DNA of 64,000 bases. It comes from RPQJ01 sp963731105. GTDB lineage: Bacteria; Pseudomonadota; Gammaproteobacteria; Steroidobacterales; Steroidobacteraceae. Shown here piece by piece: positions 55,029 to 64,000 of the stretch. The notes under the pieces were generated by a model that worked only from the letters and a program-made list of their open reading frames with translations, did not search any database and was not told the origin of the DNA. The position numbers were made by a program, and so were the translations under genes. Position 1 is the stretch's first letter. Every line of letters starts with the position of its first letter. The stretch lies in the NCBI GenBank assembly GCA_963731105.1, contig CAVSUM010000024.1:124001-188000 (forward strand). The letters run 5' to 3'.

Positions 55029-57079
55029 TCAGTCCGCCTCCACCTCCGGCTTGAAGGCCGCGACCAGTTCCTGCTGCCGGCGCGGCGGCACCGGATCGTA
55101 GTGGCTCAGGTCCATGGTGTAGCTGCCTTCGCCGCCGGTGAGCGCCTTGAGGCGCGACAGGTAGTCCTGCAGCTCCGCGAGCGGCACCAGCGCCTGGATC
55201 TCGGCGCGGCCGCCCGGCAGCGAGTCCTGCCCGCTGATGCGCGCGCGTCGCGTCGCGAGGTCGCTGGTCACGTCGCCGATCGAGGCGGCCGGGGTGCTGA
55301 TCGCCACGCGCACGATCGGCTCGAGCACGATCGGCGCGGCCTCCTTGATCGCGGACATGAACGCCTTCTTGCCCGCGGCGACGAACGCCACTTCCTTCGA
55401 GTCGACCGGATGGTGCTTGCCGTCGTAGACGCTGACGCGCACGTCCTGCAGCTCGAAGCCGGCGATGGCGCCGCCGTTGAGCACCGCGCGCACGCCCTTC
55501 TCGACGGCGGGGATGAACTGGTTCGGGATCGCGCCGCCGACGACGTCGTCGACGAACTCGAAGCCCGCACCGCGTTCGAGTGGTTCGATGCGCAGGTACA
55601 CCTCGCCGAACTGGCCGGCACCGCCGGTCTGCTTCTTGTGGCGATGGTGGCCCTCGGCCGGCCGCGTGATCGTCTCGCGGTACGGCACGCTCGGCGGGGT
55701 GGTCTTCACCGCCACGCCGTAGCGCTCGGTGAGCCGCTGCAGCATGACGCGCAGGTGCAGGTCGCCGAGGCCGTACAGCACGGTCTCGTTCTGCGCGGTG
55801 TGGTGCTCGACGCGCACGCACGGGTCCTCCGCCACGAGGCGGTGCAGGCCCTCCGAGAGTTTCTGCTCGTCGCCGCGCTTCTCGGCGTGGATCGCGAGCC
55901 CGAGCATCGGCGGCGGGAAGGCGACCGACTTCAGGTGGTGGTGGTCCTCGTCGTGCGAGTCGTGCAGCACGGCGTCGAAGTGCAGCTCGTCGATCTTCGC
56001 CACGGCGCAGATGTCGCCGGGGATCGCGGCCGGCACCTCGATGTGTTCCTTGCCCTGCAGCTGGAAGATGTGCGCGAACTTGACCGGCTTGCGGCCGTCG
56101 CCCACCAGCAGCTGGGCGCCTGCCTTCACCGTGCCCTGGTGGACGCGGAACACGCCGAGCTTGCCGACGAACGGATCGATCGCGACCTTGAACACGTGCG
56201 CGATGACGTGCTTCGACGGCATCGGGCGACACGTCGACGCGCACGGCGTCGGCGCCCTCGCCCTTGAGGAACGGCGGCGGGTTGCCTTCGGTCGGGATTG
56301 GGTGCCAGCTTCGCGAGCACCTCGAGCAACTCCGGGATGCCCGCGCCGGTCTCGGCGGAGCAGAAGCAGATCGGCACGAGGTGGTCTTCGCGCAGCGCCT
56401 TCTCGAACGGGTCGTGCAGCTGCTCGGGCGAGAGCTCGGAACCCTGCTCGAGGTAGACGGCCATCAGCTCCTCGTCCACCTCGACCACCTGGTCGATGAT
56501 CTGGGTGTGCGCCGCCTCGACCGAGGAGAAGTCGGCGGGCTTGCCGTGCGGCTGGAAGAAGCAGTCGACCACCGCCTTGGCGCCGTCGGACGGCAGGTTG
56601 AGCGGCAGGCAGGCCCTGCCGAAGTTCTCGCGGATCTCGGCCAGCACCTGCTCGGTACGCGCTTCCTTGCTGTCGATCTTGTTGACCACGATCAGCCGGC
56701 AGACGCCGCGTGCCTTGGCGAATTCCATCATGCGCTGGGTCATCGGCTCGACGCCGTTCACCGCGCTCACCACGATCACCGCGGTCTCCACCGCCTCGAG
56801 GGCCACCAGGCTGCGGCCGAGGAAGTCGGGGTATCCCGGGGTGTCGATCACGTTGACGCGCCGGCCCTGGGTCTCGAAGCCGCAGATCGACGCGTCGAGC
56901 GAATGCAGCAGGGCTTTTTCCTGCGGGTCGAAGTCACACACCGTGGTGCCGCGCGCCAGCGACCCCTTGGACCGGATGGCTCCGGACTGCGCGAGCAAGG
57001 CCTCGGCCAGCAGCGTCTTGCCCGCGCCGGCCTGTCCCACCAGGGCAATGTTGCGGATGTCCGCCGTCGAATAGGGCAT
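55029..57079 (-). CDS. Elongation factor G-like GTPase, paralogue (two frame breaks)
   Basis: EF-G-type translational GTPase. G1 ALVGQAGAGKTLLAEALL, G2 region RGTTVCDFDPQEK, G3 VIDTPGYPDFLG, G4 VVNKIDSKEA. Breaks near 56292-56298 and 56225-56232 bracket the segment PTEGNPPPFLKGEGADAVRV; domains II-V follow (VFRVHQGTVKAGAQLLVGDG, GAGQFGEVYLRIEPLERGAG, SGQDSLPGGRAEIQALVPL). About 683 residues. The CDFDPQEK switch and short length mark an EF-G-like paralogue rather than the str-operon fusA. Role unknown: recycling or stress translation are possible. Confidence 0.88.
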
Positions 57080-57238
57080 GGAATGCCTCCGGGTTCTCTT
57101 TTAATGCGTGTGCCAGAGCATATACCGGGTGCCGCCCGCGGCTAGAAGCGTTTGCCGGGATTGGCTTGCAGGCCAGATCAAGGTAGAAAGCCCATACTCG
57201 TGGCGGATTCCGCACCGCCTGCCTGGGGGATACAGGGA

Positions 57239-58690
57239 ATGACGACGGGCAAGCGCGCCCTGATCGTGGACGACTCGCGCTCGGCTCGGGTGATCCTGAG
57301 CCGCATGCTCGAGCAGCACGGGATGGCGGTGGATACGGCCGAGTCCGCGGAGCAGGCGCTCGAGTACCTGCACCAGCAGCGGCCCGACGTGATCTTCATG
57401 GACCACCTGATGCCGGGCATGGACGGGTTCCAGGCGGTGCAGGTGATCAAGGGCGACCCGCAGACCGCCTCGATCCCGCTGATGATGTACACCTCGCAGG
57501 AAGGCGAGCTGTACGTGAGCCAGGCCCGCGCCCTCGGCGCCGTGGGCGTGCTGCCCAAGACGGTCCGGCCGGTGGACGTCTCCCGCGTGCTCTACCAGTT
57601 GCACCTGCTGCCCGACCGGCGGCTGGGCCGGTCAGCCCTGTTCGACGAGCGGGCCGCGCTGGCTGCCGCCCAGGCGGCGCAGGCCGCCGCCGCGTCCCCA
57701 GCCCTGGCAGACGCCGGGGCGGGGGCCGCAGCATCGGCAACGGGCGGCCCCGAACACGCCGAGGCGGCCATGACCGCCACCGGCAGCTGGGCCCTGCCGG
57801 CCGCGGCGCTGTCGGAGATGCAGGGTGGCCTGCGCCAGTCGATGCAGCAGCTGGTGCGCGACCAGCTCGCCGAGCAGCGGCGCTTCATGCTCGCCACCTT
57901 CGAGGCGTTCGCGCGCCGCATGGGCACCGAGATCAAGGACGGCATCGCCAAGGTGCCGGTGCCGCCGGCTGTCGAGCCGGTCATTCCGCCGCCGCCGCCG
58001 GTGCCGTGGTGGCCGGCGCTGCTGACGGCGCTGTTCTCGCTGGTGCCGGCTGCGATCCTCGGCTTCCTGTACTGGCAGTCGCTGCAGTCCCAGGCCGGGC
58101 TGCAGCGTGAGCTGACGGATGCCAGGGCCGAAGCCGCGGCGGCCGAGGCCAAGGCAGCTTCGAGCCTCGCGGCGTTGGCGCAGGCGGCAGCGCTGCCGGT
58201 GGCCATGGGCGCCACGACCCCCGGTGCCGTCGCGGGCCCGATTGCAACCGAGTACGTGCCGTACGGGGAGACACCGCTCGCCAATGCACGGCTCGACCGC
58301 CTGCGTAACGTGGCGGCGGCCGCCGAGACGCAGCAGTTCAAGGGTCGCATCGTGGTCGAGTCGTTCGTCGGCGACTACTGCCTGGCGGGCAACGCGACCG
58401 AAGGCTTCACCGTTGCGCCGACCGAGCTGGCTTCGTCGAAATGCGACCTGGTGGGCAACCCGTTCGACGACGCGCTGTCGCCGGCGCAGCGGCAATCGGT
58501 GGCCTTCGCGAATTTCGCGGCCACGCTCGCTCAACGCACCGGCGGGGCGGTCACCGTCGAGCTGGTGAACGCGGGGCGCCGCAATCCGGTGGCCTATCCC
58601 GAGCAGGGTGAGAACAGCACTGCCGGCGAATGGAACGCCATCGCGGTGCAGAACAATCGCGTCGAGTTCCACCTGGTCCCGGCCGAGTGA
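57239..58690 (+). CDS. Membrane-tethered response regulator with extracytoplasmic domain
   Basis: 483 residues. REC domain first (ALIVDDSRSARVILSRMLEQ, phospho-acceptor in VIFMDHLMPGMDG, MMYTSQ, VLPKTV). Then an Ala-rich stretch (about 140-180), a helical region (about 185-240), a Pro-rich hinge (PPAVEPVIPPPPPVPWWP), one membrane helix (ALLTALFSLVPAAILGFLYW, about 262-281), a coiled coil rich in Ala/Glu, and a C-terminal domain of about 110 residues with two Cys (DYCLAGNATEG, SSKCDLVGNPF). A receiver joined to an extracytoplasmic domain by a single helix is not a standard layout. Start ATG at 57239. Confidence 0.82.
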   Translation: MTTGKRALIVDDSRSARVILSRMLEQHGMAVDTAESAEQALEYLHQQRPDVIFMDHLMPGMDGFQAVQVIKGDPQTASIPLMMYTSQEGELYVSQARALGAVGVLPKTVRPVDVSRVLYQLHLLPDRRLGRSALFDERAALAAAQAAQAAAASPALADAGAGAAASATGGPEHAEAAMTATGSWALPAAALSEMQGGLRQSMQQLVRDQLAEQRRFMLATFEAFARRMGTEIKDGIAKVPVPPAVEPVIPPPPPVPWWPALLTALFSLVPAAILGFLYWQSLQSQAGLQRELTDARAEAAAAEAKAASSLAALAQAAALPVAMGATTPGAVAGPIATEYVPYGETPLANARLDRLRNVAAAAETQQFKGRIVVESFVGDYCLAGNATEGFTVAPTELASSKCDLVGNPFDDALSPAQRQSVAFANFAATLAQRTGGAVTVELVNAGRRNPVAYPEQGENSTAGEWNAIAVQNNRVEFHLVPAE

Positions 58691-59677
58691 CGACGGGCGG
58701 TGAGTTCAGCCCGCCTGCGTGGCTGGCTCATCCCCACGTCCAGTCGACCTTCCCCAGCCTGCCGCTGCGCCGTCCGGGGGTGGAGCGGCGCTGTGCACCG
58801 TTGCTCAGGGCCTCCCGCCCGGAAGTGCTCGACTGCGGGGACGGCGTGCGCCTGCTGGCGCACCGGGCCGCGCAAACGACGCTGGGCCGCGCGCCGGCGC
58901 GACGCGTCGCCGTGCTGCTGCACGGCTGGGAAGGCAGCGCCAGCTCGCTCTACGTCCTGTCGCTCGGACAGTTGCTGCTCGAGCACGACTTCGACGTGGT
59001 GCGCCTCAACCTGCGCGACCACGGCGACAGCCACCACCTGAACCCGGGGATCTTCCACTCCTGCCGCATCGCCGAGGTGGTCGGTGCCGTGCAGCGGGTG
59101 CAGGCGCTGCATCCCGGGCAGTCGCTGTACCTCGCGGGCTTCTCGCTGGGCGGCAATTTCTGCCTGCGCGTCGCTGCCCGCGCGGTCGCGGCCGGCCTCG
59201 ACCTCGCCCAGGTCGTTGCGGTGTGCCCCGTGCTCGATCCGGGACACACGCTGGTGCAGCTGGAGCAGGGCTGGGCGCTGTACCGGCGCTATTTCCTGTG
59301 GAAGTGGCGCCGCTCGCTGCGCAACAAGCAGGCAGCGTGGCCGCAGCTCTACGACCTGCAGCGCGGTGATCGAGCTCGACACGCTCACCGAGATGACGGA
59401 CCACCTGGCGCGCATCTACGCTGGCTACTCGTCGCTGGCTGAGTACCTGCACGGCTACGCACTCGTCGACGACGCGCTGGCGGGCATCGTGCACCCGACG
59501 CGCATCATCGCGGCGGCCGACGATCCGATCATTCCCGCCGCGGACCTCGCGCGACTGGCGCAACCGCCGTCGCTCGAGGTCACGTGCACGCGATTCGGCG
59601 GTCACTGTGGCTTCTACGACGGCGGCCGCAGCACCTGGATCGAGCGCGAGATGCTGGCGACGTTGCTGCGCGTCTAG
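58687..59677 (+). CDS. YheT-like alpha/beta hydrolase (frame break)
   Basis: UPF0017/YheT family hydrolase. GTG at 58687 overlaps the previous stop (GTGA). Seen: AWLAHPHVQSTFPSLPLRRP opening, oxyanion part LLHGWEGSASSLYVLSLGQL, nucleophile elbow LAGFSLGGNFCLRVAA, and, after a shift near 59360-59368, the IELDTLTEMTDHLARIYAGY helix, ADDPIIP (acid) and FGGHCGFYDG (His). About 330 residues. The natural substrate is unknown, probably a lipid ester. Confidence 0.9.
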
Positions 59678-59701
59678 TTGCTGCGAATGCGGCCGCCGCA
59701 A

Positions 59702-59975
59702 CCCCCGCCGGTCGAGGTCGGGTGGTCTCCGGACGCTCCCTGTCGCAGGCCGCCGCGAGGGCGTTGGATCGAGGCGTAACGGACGGCGCGGTGGCTACGC
59801 TGGCATGGCGCCTCGATCCCGCCCGAGCAAGGGACCGCCGAGATTGCAGGAAAAATGGGGACATTCTCCGATTTTCGTGACTGCGAAAATCGGAGAATGT
59901 CCCCATTTTTCCTGCAATCTCGAAGCGCCGGAGACCGGGAGCGTCCGGAGACCACCCAACCTCGACCGACGGGGG
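59702..59975. repeat. Nested palindromic repeat cluster (BIME-like)
   Basis: Three inverted repeats in one 274-bp block. Outer arms 59702-59740 and 59937-59975 are 39 bp with two mismatches. A middle pair GGATCGAGGCG/CGCCTCGATCC lies near 59766-59820. An inner perfect 38-bp palindrome (59840-59877 and 59884-59921, loop TGACTG) contains GGGGACATTCTCCG. That motif style is typical of REP elements moved by RAYT transposases, though none is encoded here. It lies between convergent yheT-like and glpK and holds no gene. Confidence 0.85.
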
Positions 59976-61422
59976 CGGCGCGCTGCTACGCGCTCGCTCC
60001 GCGCCGGCCATTTCGCTGCGCCACTGGGCGTAGCGCGACGCGAGCACTGCCGACGCCTCCGGCTCGAACGTCTGCTCGATCCTCGACGTTGCGCCACGAC
60101 GCGGGCTTGCCGGCCGCGAGGAACGCGACGCCGCGAGCAGTGGCTTCGACGAGCAGCGGCCGCTCGACGCGCAGGCCACTGAGCGACGCGAGGCAACGGC
60201 ACAGGTAGTCGTTGCGGGCGAGGCCGCCGGAGATGCGGATCCGGCGCAGCGGTGCCGCTCGGTGCAGCGCCTCCAGGTTGACGCACAGCAGGAACGCGAT
60301 GCTCTCGATCACGGCGGCGAGCCGCGCATCGTCGTCGCCGTGCCGACGAACTCGCACGGGAAGTCGGACCGCCAGAACGGCGCGCCGAGGCCGCCGACGC
60401 CGTTCATGAACAGCGGCAGTTGCGGCGGCGAACGACTGTTGCGTACCGAGCGCCGCGAGCGCGCGATCCACGTCGATGGCGACCCGCTCGCGCAGCCAGT
60501 CGAGCGCGCTGCCCGCACCGTTCACCGTGCCTTCATGGCTGAGAACTGCACCCTCGTCGTCCGCGCACAGCACGCTGCGCAGGATTCCGTCCGGCAGCGG
60601 TATCGCAGGCGATGCGACGCGCTGGATGAAGGCACCGGTGCCGACGTTGACCAGTGCACAGTCCGGCTCCGGCCGCCCGAAGGCAAAAGCCGCTGCTGAC
60701 TGGTCGCCGGTGCACGCGGTGAGTGGCACTCGCTGGGCGCCGAGCACTATCCGGCCGAAAGCGCAGCGCGTCGGCACGCAGGCGGGCAGGTGCCGCGGAT
60801 CGAGATCGAACAGCCGCAGCAACTCCGGCGACCACTGCAGTTGCGAGGGATCGTACAGCAGGGTGCGCGACGCGTTGGCCGGGTCCACCAGGCACCGTCG
60901 CTCCTCGGTGAGGCGCGAAACGAGGAAGCTCGACAGCGGTCCGCAGGCGAGATCGCCCGTCATGGCGGCGCGCTGCACGGCAGGCACGTGGTCGAGATAC
61001 CAGCGCAGCTTGCTCGCGCCGTAGTGCGGCGAGAGCGGCAGCCCGGTGATCTCGCGCACGCGCGCGCCAGCGGGCGGAGGTGCGCCAGCGCGTCGGCATT
61101 GCGGCGGTCCTGCCAGGAAAGCGCGTCGCACAGCGCGCGACCCGTGGCACGACTCCATGCGACGACGGTGGACCGCTGGGTGGCGAGGCCAGCGGCCAGG
61201 ATTGCGGCGCCGGCCCGCGACTCCGTTGCATCCGTGAGCGCGGTCTGCAGCGACCGAACGAGTTCCTCGGGATCCTGCTCGACGCGGTCGGCGCCTTCGC
61301 GGCGGGTCGCGACGGAGACCTGCGCAGCGGTGAGCTGGTGGCCGGAGGAGTCGAAGAGCACGGCACGGCTGGCGTGGCTGCCCTGGTCGAGCGCCAAGGA
61401 CGAGGCCGTCGCCGGCCGTCAC
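59976..61422 (-). CDS. glpK: Glycerol kinase-like FGGY kinase (about five frame breaks)
   Basis: FGGY carbohydrate kinase, nearest glycerol kinase. GTG at 61422 overlaps the ugpQ stop. Blocks seen: LALDQGSHASRAVLFDSSG (phosphate 1), ALSWQDRRNADAL, YGASKLRWYLDHVP, LTACTGDQSAAAFAFG, VNVGTGAFIQRV, LPLFMNGVGGLGAPFW, RIRISGGLARNDYLCRCLAS (adenosine motif). Breaks near 61405, 61040, 60415, 60330 and 60085. The tail EQTFEPEASAVLASRYAQW reads directly into the nested repeat without a stop, so the real 3' end is unclear and may have been replaced by the repeat. Confidence 0.82.
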
Positions 61423-62180
61423 CACTGGTGGCGGCTCTCCGCGTAGGCGTGCAGCAGGCCGCGCACGGCCATCGTCTCGACGAAACGGGCACCGCGCGCG
61501 TGGCAGTCGCGCGCCGTCTTCAGGTCGCGCACCTCGTACAGCGCCCACTCCCACGGACCGGGCCACAGTGGCTCGGGCTCGGCGGGCAGGCGCTCGAGGT
61601 TGCAGAACAGGAACTGCGGCGCCAGCTCGGTGGCCTGCGCCTGGTTGTCGGCGTCGTATTGCGACAGCACCCAGCCGATGCGCGCGCCGGTCATCAGCCG
61701 CAGGATCTTCACGGTCGGCAGGTCGAAGGAGATCAGCACGCAGCGGTCGAGCACGGGCCGCAGCACTTCGCTCACGCGACGCAAAACCGTCTCGCGGCCG
61801 AAGCGGCGCAGGCTCGAGCGCTTGATCTCGACGAACGCCGTGACGCCCGGCCAGCCCGCCAGCGCATCGACCGCCTGGGCGAGCGACGGCGGATAGGTGA
61901 AGGCGTGCGCGTTGCCGAGGCGGTCGGTCTCGCCGACCGGGAGCTCGGCGAGCAGCGACCAGGTGAGGTCGTGCACGCACTCCGGCCGCTTGCCGACGCG
62001 GGCGAGGTCGGCGTCATGGAACAGCACCGGCACCAGGTCGCTGGTCAACTGCACGTCGAACTCGACGTACCTCAGCCCGAGGTTCACCGCGGACTCGAGC
62101 GCCTGCAGGGTGTTCTCCGGGAACTCGGCTGCGTTGCCGCGGTGGGCGATGATTTCCGGCAGGTCGTTGGGCGTGTGCAT
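61419..62180 (-). CDS. ugpQ: Glycerophosphodiester phosphodiesterase
   Basis: Releases glycerol-3-phosphate from deacylated phospholipids. 253 residues from the ATG at 62180. GDPD signature IIAHRGNAAEFPENTLQAL (catalytic His and Glu), FDVQLTSDLVPVLFHD (metal ligands and second His), AFVEIKRSS, and WALYEVRDLKTARDCHARG near the end. No signal peptide, so cytoplasmic. Its TGA is inside the glpK GTG, linking production and use of glycerol units. Confidence 0.93.
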   Translation of the reverse strand: MHTPNDLPEIIAHRGNAAEFPENTLQALESAVNLGLRYVEFDVQLTSDLVPVLFHDADLARVGKRPECVHDLTWSLLAELPVGETDRLGNAHAFTYPPSLAQAVDALAGWPGVTAFVEIKRSSLRRFGRETVLRRVSEVLRPVLDRCVLISFDLPTVKILRLMTGARIGWVLSQYDADNQAQATELAPQFLFCNLERLPAEPEPLWPGPWEWALYEVRDLKTARDCHARGARFVETMAVRGLLHAYAESRHQW

Positions 62181-62285
62181 GCGGGGTCCGCGAGGAACGA
62201 GGGCGGGCGACATCTTACGACCAGCCGTTAGCGGCGGCTATCCCGTGCCGGGCAACGCCGCCACCTGCTCCGGTATAGTCCGGCC

Positions 62286-63404
62286 ATGCGTTCGAGTCGG
62301 TCCGGCAAGGAGCACAAGTCGCCGATGGTGTTCGGCCGCGTGCGCCGCACGCTGCGCCGGCTGCGCCTGGAGCGCGGCGGCGTACACGCGTCGATCCTGG
62401 TCCGCCGCCAGGCCGCGCCCGCGGAGGTGCTGCTGGCGTTGCGCGCGGGCCTGGTGCTGCTGCTGCTGGCCGCGGTGTTCACCGTCTTCCTGCTCGATCG
62501 CAGCGGCCTCAAGGACAACGTCGACGACCACGTGTCGGTGATCGACGTGCTGTACTTCACCATGATCACCGTGACCACGGTGGGCTATGGCGACATCATC
62601 CCGGTGTCGGACCAGGCGCGGCTGATCGATGCGTTCTTCGTCACGCCGGTGCGCATCTTCGTCTGGTTCATCTTCCTCGGTACGGCGTACCAGCTCATCA
62701 TCCAGCGGCTCATCGAGGAGTGGCGCATGACGCGACTGCAGCGGGACCTGCAGGACCACGTGGTCCTGTGCGGCTACGGTGACAGCGGCTCGATCGCTGC
62801 GGGCGAGCTGCTGCTGCGCGGCTGGACGCCCGAGCAGGTCGTGGTCATCGACGCGGACCGCGACGAGGTGGCACGCGCAGCCGAGAAGGGCTTCATCGGC
62901 CTGCACGGCAACGCCTCGAGCGAGGAACTGCTGCACGTCGCCGGCGTGCAGCGCGCGCACGCGGTGATCGTCAGCGTGGGCCGCGACGACACCACCGTGC
63001 TCGTCGTGCTCACGGTGCGCGAGATCGCGCGCCAGGTGCGGGTCATCGCCCGCGTGCTCGAGCAGGAGAACGTCAAGCTGGTGCGCGCGAGCGGCGCGGA
63101 CGTGATCGTCTCGCCGCCGAGCTTCGGCGGTTACCTGATGGCGGACGCGGTCGACAGCCACGGCACGGTCGACTTCGTGTCCGAGCTGCTGTCGTTCCGC
63201 GGCGACTACCAGCTGCAGGAGCGCGAGCGCACGCGACCGACGAGATCGGCCGCGTGGCGCGCGACCTGGAGGAGTCGCTGGTGGTCGAGGTGCGTCGCGG
63301 CGGCGCGCGGCTCGGCTGCTGGTCCGACAAGGGCCTGGTGATCCAGCCGGGCGACCGTTTGCTGGTGATCGATACCGACCACGCGATGCGCACGACCGGC
63401 GTAG
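62286..63404 (+). CDS. Two-helix potassium channel with RCK domain (frame break)
   Basis: MthK/Kch-like K+ channel. After a basic N-terminus come helix 1 (AGLVLLLLAAVFTVFLLD), pore TMITVTTVGYGDIIPVSD with the TVGYG selectivity filter, and helix 2 (PVRIFVWFIFLGTAYQLII). An RCK/TrkA-N domain follows (VVLCGYGDSGSIAAGELLL, VVVIDADRDEVARAAEKGF). A shift near 63232-63238 leads to DEIGRVARDLEESLVVEVRR and a TrkA-C-like end (IQPGDRLLVIDTDHAMR). No stop is in that frame, so the end near 63404 (TAG in an adjacent frame) is an estimate. About 372 residues. Confidence 0.88.
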
Positions 63405-63409
63405 GCCGG

Positions 63410-64000
63410 CTACATCGGGTACGCGGCGGACAGCTCGATCGAGAACGCCACGATCATCAGCACCACCAGCGGACCGCCGACCCGCAGGAAGTCGCGGAAC
63501 ACGTAGCCGCCCGGCTGCATGATCAGCACGTTGGTCTGGTAGCCCATCGGGGTGGCGAACGACAGGTTGCAGCCCACGATCGCCGCCAGTACGAACGGTT
63601 CCGGTGGCGCGCCGATCTGTTGCGCAATGGCGAGCGCCACCGGCGTGCCCACGGCGGCCGCGGCGTTGTTCGACACGAAGTTGGTCAGGACGCCGAGGAA
63701 GATCATCACCGCGGCCAGCATGGCCTGGGTCGACAGGCCGCTCGCCACGGCCATGAAGCCGCCCGCAAGGATGTCGGCGCCGCCGGTCGCGGTCAGCGCG
63801 CGACCGAGCGCGAGGCTCGCCACCACGATCAACACGACCTCGGCGCTGATGCCGCGGCCGAGTCCCTCGAATTTCAGGCAGCCGGTGACGATCAGCGCCA
63901 GCACGCCGAGCAGCGACGACATCGCGATCGGCAGCACGCGGAACGCGGCGAGCAGCACCACCACGGCCATGATCAGCACGGCGATCGGCGCCTTGCGGGT
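63410..64000 (-). CDS. SLC13/DASS-type permease, C-terminal part (runs off right edge)
   Basis: Only the last 196 or so residues are visible, all hydrophobic. The family motif TNFVSNNAAAAVGTPVALA (Ser-Asn-x cation/substrate loop) and the FATPMGYQTNVLIMQPGGY block identify the divalent anion:sodium symporter fold. These are often long proteins with TrkA-C domains in the part not shown. Substrate could be sulfate, a dicarboxylate or another anion. Convergent with the K+ channel, 5 nt apart. Confidence 0.88.
   Translation of the reverse strand, partial: TRKAPIAVLIMAVVVLLAAFRVLPIAMSSLLGVLALIVTGCLKFEGLGRGISAEVVLIVVASLALGRALTATGGADILAGGFMAVASGLSTQAMLAAVMIFLGVLTNFVSNNAAAAVGTPVALAIAQQIGAPPEPFVLAAIVGCNLSFATPMGYQTNVLIMQPGGYVFRDFLRVGGPLVVLMIVAFSIELSAAYPM

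Overview
The window is GC-rich (about 68-70 percent by eye), densely coded chromosome from a gammaproteobacterium. The evidence is gene order: topA-smg-dprA-LysM facing def-fmt-rsmB-DUF4390-ntrY-ntrX, a polA/engB/dsbA/cytochrome c4 block, tamA-tamB, ubiC and yadGH. The flavour is Xanthomonadales/Steroidobacterales/Woeseiales-like, but I cannot name the genus. I see no insertion sequence, prophage, integrase, CRISPR array or rRNA. One tRNA (Arg, anticodon CCG) is present.

Layout. 1-7.1 kb: topology, DNA uptake and translation housekeeping. 7.1-11.3 kb: NtrY/NtrX two-component pair. 11.4-19.8 kb: c-type cytochromes, tRNA-Arg, a paired M16 protease, a NYN nuclease, LysE exporter, CorA, DsbA and EngB. 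20-24 kb: a beta-barrel protein, DNA polymerase I, LptM and a thioesterase. 24.2-28.2 kb: acyl-CoA dehydrogenase, chorismate lyase, a fumarylpyruvate/maleylpyruvate-type hydrolase-isomerase pair and a stand-alone Lrp-type sensor domain. 28.2-38 kb: one leftward arginine operon, argR-argG-(P-loop protein)-argC-argD-argF'-argB-argH-DUF1329, headed by an ARG-box-like site. 38.1-39.7 kb: membrane protein, winged-helix regulator and NUDIX hydrolase. 39.7-48.5 kb, leftward: NRDE/TANGO2-tamA-tamB, DUF4126, a TSUP permease and NudC. 48.5-49.9 kb: a divergent FlhC-like/FlhD-like regulator pair. 49.9-64 kb: an ABC exporter, SRAP protein, lipoprotein, two sulfotransferases, an EF-G paralogue, a membrane-tethered response regulator, YheT, glycerol metabolism (ugpQ-glpK), a K+ channel and the end of a DASS-type permease.

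Best candidates for something new. (1) A FlhC-like protein with its four zinc cysteines is divergent from a 219-residue protein that reads as two tandem FlhD-like units. Four CC(A/T)6GG boxes lie between them at an exact 20-bp period. (2) The arginine operon has a transcarbamylase with alanine at the residue that separates acetylornithine from succinylornithine enzymes, has no argA, argJ or argE in view, and carries an unexplained P-loop protein between argG and argC. (3) NtrX lacks the GAFTGA loop and has Asn for the Walker B Asp.

Sequence quality. About 24 genes, including topA, rsmB and polA, carry single-base frame breaks (about 37 in all). Essential genes are hit as often as others, so I read most breaks as uncorrected indels in the assembly, not pseudogenes. 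Such genes are given here as whole loci with the break positions noted.
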